A stretch of 64,000 nt of DNA from JAGPCH01 sp039810605 (GCA_039810605.1 JBDHXH010000004.1:15640-79639), one strand, 5' to 3'. Counted from the first letter of the stretch, positions 9,577-19,477 are shown. Notes: generated from the letters alone by a model not told the origin. Numbers and translations are program-made.

Positions 9577-11880
9577 TTGGAAATTACTCAAAACAATGCG
9601 CTTCAGAAATTCTTGAATCAGTTAGGTTCTCTGCGGGTAAACTTTGTAACCAGCCGCACTGCACAAATACTCTTTTTAGTCTTTGCAAAAATTCTGTTTC
9701 AGGCTGTGATACTCGGTTCCGGATACAGATGGCTATCAGCAGACGATTATTGCAGAACAGTAAAGTCCTTTGAGTGGCTTGAACATCCCGTGATTGACAG
9801 CGGTGTCTGGCTTACTCCTCATTTCTGGCTGAATGGTTTTGTCATGATTTTTGTAAAGGACCTGTTCACCGCTGCCACAATTGTAAATTTTGTTTTTTCT
9901 CTTTTAACTCTGTTCTATTTCTATAGTCTTGTCGAATTCTGCTTCGACAGAAAGAATGCGTTCATTAGTTCGCTGATTTTTTGTTTCTTCCCTTTTCAGG
10001 TGTGGCTTAGTATTTCAGGTCTTCCGGAATCCATTTTCTTTTTCTTTGTGATTGCAGGAATTTTTTATTTTGTTAAATGGATGTTCGCCGGAAAGAAAAC
10101 TCACATTTTGGTTTTATCGGCAGTCATGTTTGCTCTTTCAAACTGTTTCAGATACGAAGGCTGGCTGTTCAGTGCAGCGCTTGTAATACTCGTGCTTAGC
10201 GAATTGATTCAAACCAGAAAACTTACAAAGACTATTGCAATTAATTTTTGCATATCTCTCATTTCATTCACAACCATCGCATGGTGGCTCATTCAGAATT
10301 ACATTGATCACAAGAATATTTTTTTCTTTGCAGAGGAGACAACCAAAATATTCAAGGAGTTTAACACTGCGGGATTCTTTCAGAGGCTTGTTCAATATCC
10401 AACATTCATCTTTTTCATAGCGCCGATCACAACTTTTATGGCAATAAAAACTTCTTTTGAAACTCTGAAGTTAAAAGAAGTAACTCCGGTTAAAATTTTC
10501 CTGCTGTTCAACGTAGTCGAACTGTTTCTGCTTATCCTTCAGGCAATACTTGGAACCGGCGGCACTAATATGATTTCACGTTACATTGTGGTAAATGCAA
10601 TGTTGTTTATTCCTTTTGCGATTCAGCAGATTCTTGAGTTTAAAAAATTTCTTGCCTTAGCATTTGTTGCAATAATTCTAATTGTAAATATTATCTGGAG
10701 TTTTTATTACCCGCAGCCTTTTCGCGAAGACACGTTTGAGGTGGGATATCTTCTGAAAGATCTTGAGAAAAAGGATTACATCAAACCCAACGGTAAAATT
10801 TATTTCGAAGAAATTCCCGGATACTTTGATGTATTTGCGGTTCAGGCGTTGTCAAATAATCCGGCGAAATTCATCCTTGGGAATTTTCCTACAATAAAAT
10901 CAATTGAGAAAAAAAGTAAGAAGGGCAAAAAGCAGCCTACTGATGAAGAGTTAAATATACTTGAACTGAAAAATTATCTCGAAAAAAATAACATAAAAAT
11001 TGCAGTTGTTAAAAGTGACAGCTATAATGACAAGCTGAAAAAACTTAGTTACAAGAGTGAAGAAATAGGTGACTATAAATTGTTTTATCTTGAAGACAGG
11101 GAATCAAGTGTCAACGATTCGTCCATCTCCTTATTTAGCAAAAATATTATCAAGCTTGAAGAAAATTCCGAACTCGTAAATTTCGATAAACTATTGGGAC
11201 TGCTAAACTATAACATTGATAATACAAATTTCGGACTCAATCCCCAGACAGTGACGCTGAACTGGGGAGCGGTCAATCCGGGTATCATTGACAGCATTGA
11301 TTATGAGCAAATGGAATATGAACGCTATGTCTCCGCCATTGACATAAAATCAATTGAAACAGACTCCGTAGTTTACACCGCTTATGCTAAAATATTTTCT
11401 GACAGAAATGTTGAAGATCTTATTGAGAATAACAACATCAGAAATATTATTGTGCTAAAACCTTTTGCAATACTTAATTATTCAAAAAAATATGGCAGCT
11501 CGCCATTTGAAGGAGGTGTTTACAAACTTGAGCTTAGGCTGACAGACAATAAACTTAATAAGAACCTTGTGGTCTATAAAGGGGACAGCTTGTACAAAAG
11601 AGATACAAGCGAAACGATAAACATCAGGAAGACAAGAACTCTTGCAGATTCAGCGAGGTCTGTTTCCAAAAAAAATGTTTCAAAGAATAAAACAGAAGTT
11701 GTAACCGGTTATGAATTAGGAACTATCATTGCAATGTTTCCCGATACTGATTATAATAAAGTGGTTAATAAATCCAGCACGGATATTTACAGAATGCTGA
11801 TGCGCAACGGTCTCCAGGTTTTTTTCTCACAGAGGTATCAGGGCGATCAGTTTCTGAACTGGGTATTTAATTATTTCTAA
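9577..11880 (+). CDS. GT-C type membrane glycosyltransferase-like protein (PMT/ArnT-like) with soluble C-terminal half
   Basis: A 767-residue protein in two halves. Residues about 25-385 hold roughly ten to eleven membrane helices. The first outside loop contains the acidic pair in LSADDYCR, as in GT-C fold enzymes that use polyprenyl-phosphate sugars; a second loop has GLPES. Residues about 395-767 are hydrophilic and probably periplasmic, with a Lys-rich linker near 445-455. It may transfer a sugar from a lipid carrier to surface glycan, lipid or protein. The gene starts at TTG 9577. No polysaccharide gene cluster surrounds it. Membership of a specific GT family is an inference; it could also be a non-catalytic relative. 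Confidence 0.7.
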   Translation: MEITQNNALQKFLNQLGSLRVNFVTSRTAQILFLVFAKILFQAVILGSGYRWLSADDYCRTVKSFEWLEHPVIDSGVWLTPHFWLNGFVMIFVKDLFTAATIVNFVFSLLTLFYFYSLVEFCFDRKNAFISSLIFCFFPFQVWLSISGLPESIFFFFVIAGIFYFVKWMFAGKKTHILVLSAVMFALSNCFRYEGWLFSAALVILVLSELIQTRKLTKTIAINFCISLISFTTIAWWLIQNYIDHKNIFFFAEETTKIFKEFNTAGFFQRLVQYPTFIFFIAPITTFMAIKTSFETLKLKEVTPVKIFLLFNVVELFLLILQAILGTGGTNMISRYIVVNAMLFIPFAIQQILEFKKFLALAFVAIILIVNIIWSFYYPQPFREDTFEVGYLLKDLEKKDYIKPNGKIYFEEIPGYFDVFAVQALSNNPAKFILGNFPTIKSIEKKSKKGKKQPTDEELNILELKNYLEKNNIKIAVVKSDSYNDKLKKLSYKSEEIGDYKLFYLEDRESSVNDSSISLFSKNIIKLEENSELVNFDKLLGLLNYNIDNTNFGLNPQTVTLNWGAVNPGIIDSIDYEQMEYERYVSAIDIKSIETDSVVYTAYAKIFSDRNVEDLIENNNIRNIIVLKPFAILNYSKKYGSSPFEGGVYKLELRLTDNKLNKNLVVYKGDSLYKRDTSETINIRKTRTLADSARSVSKKNVSKNKTEVVTGYELGTIIAMFPDTDYNKVVNKSSTDIYRMLMRNGLQVFFSQRYQGDQFLNWVFNYF

Positions 11881-11993
11881 TTGACTCCTTTTCAAAATTT
11901 GCCGGAGTTATTATTATACAAGGCGTGTTACAATTTTCAGAAGGCGACATAAGGACACACAAAGATATTTCAATAATAAAAAATTCAACGGCT

Positions 11994-12323
11994 ATGACAA
12001 GAAAGAAAACAAAACACTCGAAGTATCCCGGCAAGAAAATTTACAACGGATACAAATCATATCCGGAGGACGAAGATATTTACAAGAAGTCGAAAGAAGA
12101 AACAAATCTTGATCCGGAAAACATAGAGAAGACAAAAGCTCCCAATGAAGAAGCCGGAAAGTCAAATGAAAAAGATTTTGGTGAATTGCTTACCGGTGAA
12201 GACCTTGATGTTCCGGGTTCCGAACTCGATGATGATGGAGAAAAAATCGGAAGCGAAGACGAAGAAAATAATTACTACAGTCTCGGGGGTGAGGATCACG
12301 AAGATCTTGAAGAGGATAAGTAG
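11994..12323 (+). CDS. Small acidic hypothetical protein
   Basis: A 109-residue soluble protein with a basic start (MTRKKTKHSKYPGKK) and a very acidic C-terminal half rich in Asp and Glu. The central pattern YPEDEDIYKKSKEE followed by LDPE resembles small uncharacterised acidic proteins seen in many Bacteroidota. ATG 11994 is preferred over a GTG at 11925 because the extra 23 residues look non-coding. It converges with icd, whose stop is only 17 bases away. No function can be assigned; it may be disordered and bind a partner or metal. Confidence 0.6.
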   Translation: MTRKKTKHSKYPGKKIYNGYKSYPEDEDIYKKSKEETNLDPENIEKTKAPNEEAGKSNEKDFGELLTGEDLDVPGSELDDDGEKIGSEDEENNYYSLGGEDHEDLEEDK

Positions 12324-12339
12324 TGAATTTCCGCTTCAC

Positions 12340-13788
12340 TTACGTCGCATGTGAATACCCGGGCTTGCCATCGAAATTATATAAATGCTCTGTCTTGATG
12401 AAATCGAATCCTGACTCATCAATTTTTTCAAGCAGCGAAAGTATCTGCGAGCGGTTAACTGTCTCTCCCGGATTCTCCGCAACATACCTGCATCTCCAAT
12501 GATCGGTGCAGAAAGTTTCGGGATGACCATTCGGCCATACTGCTTCGCCCCGGTTACTTATCTGCGTAAGTTTGAGTCCGTCTGATTTTACTTTCTTAAG
12601 CAGTTCTCCAAGGTCATCGGCAGAGCCGCTGCTCCAGTCAACAAACACATCCACTCCAACCAAATCCTTCCTTGCCTTCATGGGCTTCTTGCCATCATTT
12701 TTTGCAGGCTCTTTTCTTTCCGTCTTCTTGTATTCAACAGCTTTCAATGTTGCCGGCTTCTGGCCAAGCCTTGCAACAACTGCGCTTGCAAATTCCTTTG
12801 TTCCAACCTTTTCTTTACTTGTTCCTTCCTTAAAAATATCATAAGTGTGAATGCCGTCTTCAAGAGTCTTCAGCCATGCATTATGAACTTTGGTTGCAAT
12901 TTCGCTTTGACCGATATGATTAAGCATCATGACTGCTCCAAGCAAAAGACCTGAAGGATTTGCAAGGTTCTGTCCGGCACGCCGCGGAGCGGAACCGTGA
13001 ATAGCTTCAAACATCGCAAAGTTATCGCCAATGTTTGAAGAACCCGCAAGTCCAACGGATCCTGTTATCTGCGCTGCGACATCAGACAGGATATCTCCGT
13101 ATAAATTTTCCATCACAATCACATCAAAACTCTCCGGCGTGTGCGCCATCTTTGCTGCACCAATATCTACTATCCACACTTCGCTTTCTATCTGCGGATA
13201 CTCTTTTGAGATCTCATCATAAACAGTATGAAAAAGTCCGTCAGTTAATTTCATTATGTTGTCTTTAACAAAACACGTAACCTTTTTCCTGTTGTTCGTA
13301 ACCGCGTAGTCAAAAGCATATCTGATTATTTTCTCTGAACCCGGCCTGCTGATCAACTTCAATCCCTGATATACCTGATCTGTCTGCCTGTATTCAATTC
13401 CCGAATAAAGATCCTCTTCGTTCTCCCTCACGATGACAACATCCATTACCGGATGCTTCGTCGCAACATAAGGATAGTACGACACACAAGGACGAACATT
13501 CGCATAGAGTCCAAGTGTTTTTCTCGTAGTTACATTAAGACTCTTATAACCGCCTCCCTGCGGAGTTGTAATTGGAGCTTTCAAAAAAACTTTTGTCCTT
13601 CGGAGTGAATCCCATGCGCCGGGTTCAATACCTGCAGCATTTCCCCGCAAATAAACCTGCTCTCCTATTTCTATTGTTTCAATGTCAAGCTTTGCTCCAG
13701 CTTCTGTTATGATCTTTAAAGTTGCTTCCATTATTTCAGGACCTATACCGTCTCCGTATGCAACTGTGATTGGTGTGTTCTTAGCCAA
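12340..13788 (-). CDS. icd: NADP-dependent isocitrate dehydrogenase, Thermus-type with extra C-terminal domain
   Basis: A TCA-cycle enzyme that oxidatively decarboxylates isocitrate to 2-oxoglutarate. The N-terminal motif AYGDGIGPEI, the phosphate-loop region SLNVTTRKTLGLYANVRP, RENEEDLYSGIE, and MENLYGDILSD with FEAIHGSAP are all hallmarks of the isocitrate/isopropylmalate dehydrogenase family. At 482 residues it is longer than the usual 330-420. The extra 130 or so residues after about 350 (DVFVDWSSG to the end) match the additional C-terminal domain known from Thermus thermophilus isocitrate dehydrogenase. Start is TTG at 13786-13788, directly followed by AKNTPITVAYGDG; no ATG is available. 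NADP preference is inferred from the Thermus-like architecture. It is separated by 80 bases from carA upstream. Confidence 0.93.
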   Translation of the reverse strand: MAKNTPITVAYGDGIGPEIMEATLKIITEAGAKLDIETIEIGEQVYLRGNAAGIEPGAWDSLRRTKVFLKAPITTPQGGGYKSLNVTTRKTLGLYANVRPCVSYYPYVATKHPVMDVVIVRENEEDLYSGIEYRQTDQVYQGLKLISRPGSEKIIRYAFDYAVTNNRKKVTCFVKDNIMKLTDGLFHTVYDEISKEYPQIESEVWIVDIGAAKMAHTPESFDVIVMENLYGDILSDVAAQITGSVGLAGSSNIGDNFAMFEAIHGSAPRRAGQNLANPSGLLLGAVMMLNHIGQSEIATKVHNAWLKTLEDGIHTYDIFKEGTSKEKVGTKEFASAVVARLGQKPATLKAVEYKKTERKEPAKNDGKKPMKARKDLVGVDVFVDWSSGSADDLGELLKKVKSDGLKLTQISNRGEAVWPNGHPETFCTDHWRCRYVAENPGETVNRSQILSLLEKIDESGFDFIKTEHLYNFDGKPGYSHAT

Positions 13789-13868
13789 GAATTTTACTGT
13801 TTATGATTATAATTATGATTAAAGGGGTAACTTGTATGAAATTACAAATATCTGATGTGATAAGAAAT

Positions 13869-14981
13869 CTAATTATTGAAATGTCCTGCACTCGCTGTGC
13901 TCGCATCAATCATTTCCAAAAAGTCTTTAAACAAATACTTGCTGTCGTGCGGTCCGGGTGATGCTTCGGGATGATATTGAACGGACATTACAGGCAGCTC
14001 TTTATGACGCAATCCCTCGTTTGTTCCGTCATAAAGATTCGTATGGGTAATTTCAATTAACCGCGAGTCCAGACTTTCCGTATCAACTGCGAAGCCATGG
14101 TTTTGAGAAGTAATCTCTATCTTGTTGGTCAAATGATTTTTCACAGGATGATTTGCGCCTCTGTGTCCGAATTTTAATTTGTAAGTTCTTCCTCCAAGCG
14201 CAAGAGCAATGAGCTGATGCCCGAGACATATACCAAACACCGGCTTGCCTCTTTCAATTAGATGTTTTGTATTTTCAATTCCATATTTCACCGCATCAGG
14301 ATCACCCGGACCATTGGACAAAAATATTCCGTCGGGATTATATTCAAGAACTTCATTATAATCTGTCCGTGCATTGAATACCTTCGCTTCAATGTTGTGT
14401 TTCAGAAATTCACGAAGAATGTTTTTCTTCATTCCAAAATCATAAACTGCAATTCTTCGCTTTACATCTTCACTTCTGACAATGTAACTCTTCTCTGTAC
14501 TTACGTTTTGCACAAGATCCAATCCTGACATCACCGGCAGGTCTGTGAACATCTCTTTGATTTTTCCGGGACCTGCCTTTTCATTGGTAATGATTCCTCG
14601 CATTGCACCTTCGCAGCGTATAACTTTTGTGAGTTCACGTGTATCAATTCCGGTAAATCCCGTAACTTTACTCTCTTTCAAATATTCATCCAGAGACTTC
14701 TCTCCTTTAAAGTTACTCCAGGCATCTTCATAATTTCCAACTACAAATCCGCTTACCTGTACCTCCGAAGATTCGATGTCGTCTGAATTAACTCCGTAAT
14801 TTCCAATCAAAGGATAAGTCATCACAACAATCTGACCTGCATAAGACGGATCGGTAAGAATTTCCTGGTAACCCGTAAGCGAAGTATTAAAAACAACTTC
14901 TCCGCTTGACACGCTTTCATATCCGAAAGTAAGTCCATCGTAAACCTTGCCGTTCTCTAAGATTAGTCTGCCCTTCCGCAA
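13869..14981 (-). CDS. carA: Carbamoyl-phosphate synthase small subunit
   Basis: The glutamine amidotransferase subunit that hydrolyses glutamine and channels ammonia to CarB for carbamoyl phosphate, the precursor of arginine and pyrimidines. 370 residues, normal length. The N-terminal CarA domain has FNTSLTGYQEILTDPSYAGQ. The class I amidotransferase domain has the nucleophile Cys in FGICLGHQLIAL and the catalytic His-Glu in QYHPEASPGPHDS. Start is TTG 14981 (RKGRLILENGKVYDG), as upstream codons do not fit the family. CarB is not adjacent in the window, so the usual carAB operon is split. Confidence 0.95.
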   Translation of the reverse strand: MRKGRLILENGKVYDGLTFGYESVSSGEVVFNTSLTGYQEILTDPSYAGQIVVMTYPLIGNYGVNSDDIESSEVQVSGFVVGNYEDAWSNFKGEKSLDEYLKESKVTGFTGIDTRELTKVIRCEGAMRGIITNEKAGPGKIKEMFTDLPVMSGLDLVQNVSTEKSYIVRSEDVKRRIAVYDFGMKKNILREFLKHNIEAKVFNARTDYNEVLEYNPDGIFLSNGPGDPDAVKYGIENTKHLIERGKPVFGICLGHQLIALALGGRTYKLKFGHRGANHPVKNHLTNKIEITSQNHGFAVDTESLDSRLIEITHTNLYDGTNEGLRHKELPVMSVQYHPEASPGPHDSKYLFKDFLEMIDASTASAGHFNN

Positions 14982-15020
14982 CTTAATTCCTGAAGTTTAA
15001 GAAGTTCATAAAATTTTTCT

Positions 15021-16892
15021 TCATCTTAAATACTTATCCAGAAATTTTATCTTCGCTTCAAATACTTTTATCTGGTTTGATACTTTACTGTAGCCATGTC
15101 CCTCATCTTCAAGCAAAATATATTCAACAGGTTTTTTCTTTTCTTTAAGCTTATTCACAATTTGTTCAGATTCGGCTTCCACAACTCTCGGATCATGTTT
15201 GCCCTGAACTACCAGCAGCGGGCATTGAATATTATCCACAAAATTTATCGGAGACCTTTCGTATAGCATGTCTTTATCATCTTCGGCATTTCCAATAAGC
15301 GCCTCAATACCTTTCTTCCAGTGTTCCGGAACTGAATTGAGAAATGTAAATAAATTTGCAGGACCAAATATGTCAATCGCACATTTCCATATTTCCGGAG
15401 CTTTTGTAATGCAAGTCAAACACATATATCCTCCAAAACTTCCACCGACAACCGCAATTTTTTTTGGATCTACGTAACCCGTGGTCTTCAAATATTCAAC
15501 ACTGCCGAGGACATCTTTAAATTCATTTCCTCCCCAATCTCTGTAAATCATTTTCTGAAATGTCTTGCCATAACCGGTGCTTCCCCTGAAGTTCGGCGCA
15601 ATCACAATGTATCCCGCGTTGACCATTACCTGAACATACTTGCTGAAGTTATGCATCTCCTGATGCTCCGGTCCGCCATGAGGCCAGACAATCCCCGGAT
15701 TCTTCCCGTCCTTCTTAAGACCCTTAGGAATATAAAGAAGTGCATGTATCTTCAGCCCGTCAAAGCTCTTGTAAAAAATATCGTGAGGTTTCGTTAATCC
15801 CTTTTCCGATACTCCGCCAACGAATGAATTTGTAATCTGCGTCCTCTTTTGCTTTTTCAAATCATAAACAAAGATGTCTCCCGGATTCAACGGACTATCG
15901 CATATATAAAAAAACTTCTTATCGTCTTTTGAAAATTGAAGATTGTAGTAGTTTCCTTTCGGGAGCTTCAACTTATTAATTTTTCCCGTCTTCAGATTCA
16001 AGATGCGCGGTGTGCTGCTACCGTTAATGTTCTCCGTGAAAATTATTTTCTCATAATCATGAGAAAGTTTATAACTTGTTATGTCCCAGCTTTCCTTAAT
16101 GATCCACTTCGATTTCTTCTTTTTAATGTCATAATACTTCATGCCTTTGAATTCGCGCCCTTCATCGGATACATAGTAAAATCCCTTGCCTCGTTTATCA
16201 AAGCAAACACCGCCGTTGAAAACATTCACCTCTATGTCATGCTCCGTGATATTCAATAATGATTTGTCCTTCGTATCGAGTAGCAAGATATCAATGTTAA
16301 TATTTCCGTAGAATTTCATGAACGAAATATACCTTTCGTCATTGCTCCACGCTTCTGCATGTGTTGGATAATGATCGTCAAAATTCATGACGGAAGTATT
16401 TTTTCCCGTAGCAAGATCCTGAATGAAAATATCGAAGTTGTACTTCAGCCTCTTGTTGCTGGAAAATAAAAACTTTGTCCCCTTCTTATTGAATTGGTGG
16501 AAGAAACATTGAGAGTCCTCGAATCCTTTAGAAAGATGCTCAACATCTCCCCCTTCATCCGGCATTCTGTATATCTGCAGGTTTTCGTTTCCGCTTAAGT
16601 CGCTTAGGAAAATCAGTTCCTTCGATTTTGGATTGTGGTAAACTGCTTTTACGGAATCGCTCCATGTGGAAATCTGATCCGTCCAGCCCCCGCTGCTTGG
16701 AACCGCCCATATCTGCGGCGTCCCCGATGTATTGGTGATGTAGAAAATCGTCTTGTCGTTTGAAGACGTTGTGAACCCGAAAATAGTTCTGATGGAGAAA
16801 AATTTTCCTACGGGATATCTTTGTATTTTAGCCAATGAAATCTCCGAAATAGATTTATGAAGTTTGAATTGTTTCGTTAAGCCCTTTTTCAA
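15021..16892 (-). CDS. S9 family peptidase (prolyl oligopeptidase/acylaminoacyl-peptidase type)
   Basis: A 623-residue two-domain serine peptidase. Residues about 30-370 form a beta-propeller of TolB/DPP-IV style repeats that gates access to small peptides. The C-terminal alpha/beta-hydrolase domain has the nucleophile Ser485 in GGSFGGYM, Asp567 in QGKHDPRV and His599 in DEGHGYS, with the oxyanion motif PHGGPEHQ. There is no signal peptide, so it is probably cytosolic and trims short peptides. The start is TTG 16892; a stop lies about 11 codons upstream and no ATG is present. It is followed 40 bases later by carA on the same strand, without obvious functional link. Confidence 0.93.
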   Translation of the reverse strand: MKKGLTKQFKLHKSISEISLAKIQRYPVGKFFSIRTIFGFTTSSNDKTIFYITNTSGTPQIWAVPSSGGWTDQISTWSDSVKAVYHNPKSKELIFLSDLSGNENLQIYRMPDEGGDVEHLSKGFEDSQCFFHQFNKKGTKFLFSSNKRLKYNFDIFIQDLATGKNTSVMNFDDHYPTHAEAWSNDERYISFMKFYGNINIDILLLDTKDKSLLNITEHDIEVNVFNGGVCFDKRGKGFYYVSDEGREFKGMKYYDIKKKKSKWIIKESWDITSYKLSHDYEKIIFTENINGSSTPRILNLKTGKINKLKLPKGNYYNLQFSKDDKKFFYICDSPLNPGDIFVYDLKKQKRTQITNSFVGGVSEKGLTKPHDIFYKSFDGLKIHALLYIPKGLKKDGKNPGIVWPHGGPEHQEMHNFSKYVQVMVNAGYIVIAPNFRGSTGYGKTFQKMIYRDWGGNEFKDVLGSVEYLKTTGYVDPKKIAVVGGSFGGYMCLTCITKAPEIWKCAIDIFGPANLFTFLNSVPEHWKKGIEALIGNAEDDKDMLYERSPINFVDNIQCPLLVVQGKHDPRVVEAESEQIVNKLKEKKKPVEYILLEDEGHGYSKVSNQIKVFEAKIKFLDKYLR

Positions 16893-17127
16893 AGATAATG
16901 CTTTTGAGATTCTCTTTTTAGTCTAATACCAAATTATGGGATTTGTTAAATTCACTGAATCAGCGAATACACATAGATAATTTTAACACCGAATGAATTT
17001 CCCGCCATGATTGCTATTAATTTTATGAAAAATAAATTAGCATAACAGAGCAGTGCAGTTTCTATCTTTGTTCCGGATTTATTATCTTTAACTAAAACTC
17101 TCTAAAAAATTAATTTTCGGATCATAC

Positions 17128-17874
17128 ATGAAAAAAATATTCTTCGTTGCATTTGCCTTGTTCTTTTCAACTCACCTGATTTACTCTCAAACGATGAGCA
17201 TTACCTACAAATCAATTTCACAAAATGAATCATCACTGAATGATTCAGTCACGGCAATTTATCCTCAAGTTGATTTCGGACCCGAAGCTCTGATGGGCAT
17301 CCGGGGTATCGCACAGGATATAAATACTTCACTCGATACACTGGTCAAAGAAATGATAAAACGATTTGACGGTGAAGTTTTTTTGCTTGACGATAAGAAC
17401 GTTAACGGAATGGGCAGTATGCTTGAAATTACAAGCACGGCAAATATCTCCGGAGGAACTTTGTTAAGTGTTCAGATCTCTGAATTCAAAAATCTTTCCG
17501 GTAATGCCCACCCTCTTACAACTATAACTACATTTAATTACAGCATAACTTCAGTCGGAATATTGAATATGTCAAATCTCTTCCTGAAGGATTCGGATTA
17601 TCTTAACTATGTTTCAGACTTTTCCATCAATGAATTGCGGATAAGAGCAAAGAAGGAAGGATATGAGAATATTGACGACATGATTACATCGGGAGCATCT
17701 GCGAAGCAGGAGAACTTTACAAACTGGCTCATACATAACGACAGCCTGGAAATCATTTTTAATCCTTATCAGGTTGCCCCTTATGTCTTCGGGATACAGT
17801 CTGTTACAATTTCATTAAGCAGTATGCTTATTATGATTGACCCAAAAGGACCGCTGAATTATATGTTCAGATAA
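17128..17874 (+). CDS. Exported protein with RsiV-like DUF3298 domain
   Basis: A 248-residue protein with a clear signal peptide (residues 1-20, ending IYSQ). The C-terminal half follows the pattern of the DUF3298/RsiV family: a region for NMSNLFLKDSDYLNYVSDF and the closing motif NPYQVAPYVFGIQSVTISL, typical for periplasmic or cell-wall-exposed domains found in RsiV and in some peptidoglycan deacetylases. No polysaccharide deacetylase or anti-sigma segment is present here, so it is the stand-alone version. In RsiV this domain binds lysozyme; whether this copy does is unknown. It is divergent from the S9 peptidase and convergent with the EamA exporter. Confidence 0.7.
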   Translation: MKKIFFVAFALFFSTHLIYSQTMSITYKSISQNESSLNDSVTAIYPQVDFGPEALMGIRGIAQDINTSLDTLVKEMIKRFDGEVFLLDDKNVNGMGSMLEITSTANISGGTLLSVQISEFKNLSGNAHPLTTITTFNYSITSVGILNMSNLFLKDSDYLNYVSDFSINELRIRAKKEGYENIDDMITSGASAKQENFTNWLIHNDSLEIIFNPYQVAPYVFGIQSVTISLSSMLIMIDPKGPLNYMFR

Positions 17875-17883
17875 ATGCAGAAT

Positions 17884-17963
17884 GGCAGTCGGTAGTCGGC
17901 AGTCGGTAGTCGGCAATCGGCAAATCGGCAGTCGGCAATATATTCTGCCGATTGCCGACTGAC
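17884..17963. repeat. 7-bp tandem repeat array (CGGYARt type) that folds back as a 15-bp stem
   Basis: Seven or so tandem heptamers of the form CGGCAGT, CGGTAGT or CGGCAAT follow the stop of the DUF3298 gene. The block 17908-17922 is the exact reverse complement of 17946-17960, giving a 15-bp perfect stem with a 23-base loop. It lies between convergent genes and could act as a bidirectional terminator. Confidence 0.85.
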
Positions 17964-18008
17964 AATGTTAAATATACGTCAATTCTATATCGTGCCAATT
18001 GAACATAG

Positions 18009-18881
18009 TTACGAGTAAGAGACCGTTCTCTGGTGAAGAGTAATGGAAATGATTCCACCTGCGCTCACGAGAATTATTCCTGCAATCTCCATCGTTCCGG
18101 GAATGTGATCAAATATCAGCCAATCAAATATTCCCGTAAAGACAATCAAAGAAAAATTGAGCGGCGAAAGTTTTACCGCATCGGCGATCTTGTATGAATA
18201 TTGAAGCAGCGCAAGATAACTAACGAATAGGATTCCCGACAATATTCCGTAAATCAAAGTGGCTGTCGCAGGAAGGTGCTGGCTGCTGAATGCAAATGGC
18301 GCAGTCATTATTACTGCTATCAGGGAATAATAGAACACAACCGAAATCAACGAATCCGATTTTGCAAGGATCCTCAAAGCGACATATCCTATGGCAAGAA
18401 AAATCCCCGACGCAAGTCCGAACATGTCACCAATTTTTAGGAATCCCTCTGCAGTTGGATCGAGTATTAATATGATTCCGATAAAACCGACAAGAATTCC
18501 TCTCCATACTCTTTCATCAACTTTTACCTTCAGCCAGATGAGCGTTATTTTCGGGATGAACAGCGGAGTGGTATTGTTCAGAAGCACAGCATTGACAAGC
18601 GGAATTCTTGTTACCGCAAGAGAGTAACACGTGAAAGCAAGCACGCCTGTTACTCCTCTGATGATTTGAAATCTTAGCTTGTTTGTTCTTAACTCGCTGA
18701 ATCTTTCCCGTGAGGCGAATGCGGATGCAATCAAAAGAGAAGTACTGAACTGAATAAAAAGAACCTGTGGTATTGGAGTTCCTGCAACAGTCTCGAGTTT
18801 AATAAACAGACTTACTGTTGCAAGAAACAGAAATGAAAGTAATGCTGCTCCTGCGGCTTTGATTGACTGGCCCGGTTTCAT
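18009..18881 (-). CDS. EamA/DMT superfamily transporter
   Basis: A 290-residue membrane protein with about ten helices in two repeated halves, the architecture of drug/metabolite exporters such as RhaT/YdcZ-like EamA proteins. The segments NAVLLNNTTPLFIPKITLIW and the second-half KLSPLNFSLIVFTGIFDWL are the paired EamA signatures, each near the end of a half. It probably exports a metabolite or amino acid. Its ATG overlaps the stop of the upstream GNAT gene by ATGA, so the two are translationally coupled and may act in one pathway. Substrate unknown. Confidence 0.88.
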   Translation of the reverse strand: MKPGQSIKAAGAALLSFLFLATVSLFIKLETVAGTPIPQVLFIQFSTSLLIASAFASRERFSELRTNKLRFQIIRGVTGVLAFTCYSLAVTRIPLVNAVLLNNTTPLFIPKITLIWLKVKVDERVWRGILVGFIGIILILDPTAEGFLKIGDMFGLASGIFLAIGYVALRILAKSDSLISVVFYYSLIAVIMTAPFAFSSQHLPATATLIYGILSGILFVSYLALLQYSYKIADAVKLSPLNFSLIVFTGIFDWLIFDHIPGTMEIAGIILVSAGGIISITLHQRTVSYS

Positions 18882-19432
18882 TTTACGAATCTATACATTA
18901 ACACGCTGTCAATGTACGTGCCATCGCTAAGCTTCATATCCTTTGGACATCTCCCCTCTTCGACAAAACCAAGTTTTTTATACAATGTTTGTGCTCGATG
19001 ATTTGTTGAGAAAACCGAAAGCGTAATTTTTTCTATCAGCGGATTTTTTTCTCCCCATTCAATCAGTGTGCTCAACAACATGCGCCCGATTCCGATTTCT
19101 CTGAATTCCTTTAATATGAACATGGAGAACATACCCGAATGAGAGGTTCTTCTGAATCCTCCCCTGCGAAATTCGAGAAAGCCTGCGACTGTATTTTCAA
19201 TTTCAGCAACAATATATAAGCATCCCTTATCATGAAGATAATTCTGAATGTTCCTGGACTCTCCGTCCAGAGTATAATTTGCTTCGTCGGATTCTCTTAG
19301 CATAAACAGTCCTTCAGCAATTACACTCCTGTTAATGCCGATAGTTTGCTTCGCATCCCATGACATCGCATTGCGTATGGTAACATCCTTACCGTTTTTA
19401 GACTTAAAGATTCTTTTTTCAATTTCCGACAT
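18878..19432 (-). CDS. GNAT family N-acetyltransferase
   Basis: A 184-residue acyltransferase. The acetyl-CoA binding motif A is at EFREIGIGRMLLSTLIEWG and motif B near NHRAQTLYKKLGFVEEGR, as in RimI-like GNAT enzymes. It moves an acetyl group from acetyl-CoA to an amine of a small molecule or protein. The ATG at 19432 is used; a GTG eight codons upstream (19456) is possible. Its stop overlaps the start of the EamA exporter gene, suggesting acetylation and export of the same compound. Substrate is unknown. The PhoH-like gene ends 46 bases upstream. Confidence 0.9.
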   Translation of the reverse strand: MSEIEKRIFKSKNGKDVTIRNAMSWDAKQTIGINRSVIAEGLFMLRESDEANYTLDGESRNIQNYLHDKGCLYIVAEIENTVAGFLEFRRGGFRRTSHSGMFSMFILKEFREIGIGRMLLSTLIEWGEKNPLIEKITLSVFSTNHRAQTLYKKLGFVEEGRCPKDMKLSDGTYIDSVLMYRFVK

Positions 19433-19477
19433 TGAGGATGATTTAGTTCCATGCACAAACTATACTGTCTCGTCAGT

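Noticed and set aside
17867..18058. Minus-strand ORF across the CGGYAGT array
   Set aside because: It is made by repeats and the antisense of gene ends, with no RBS and no protein-like composition.
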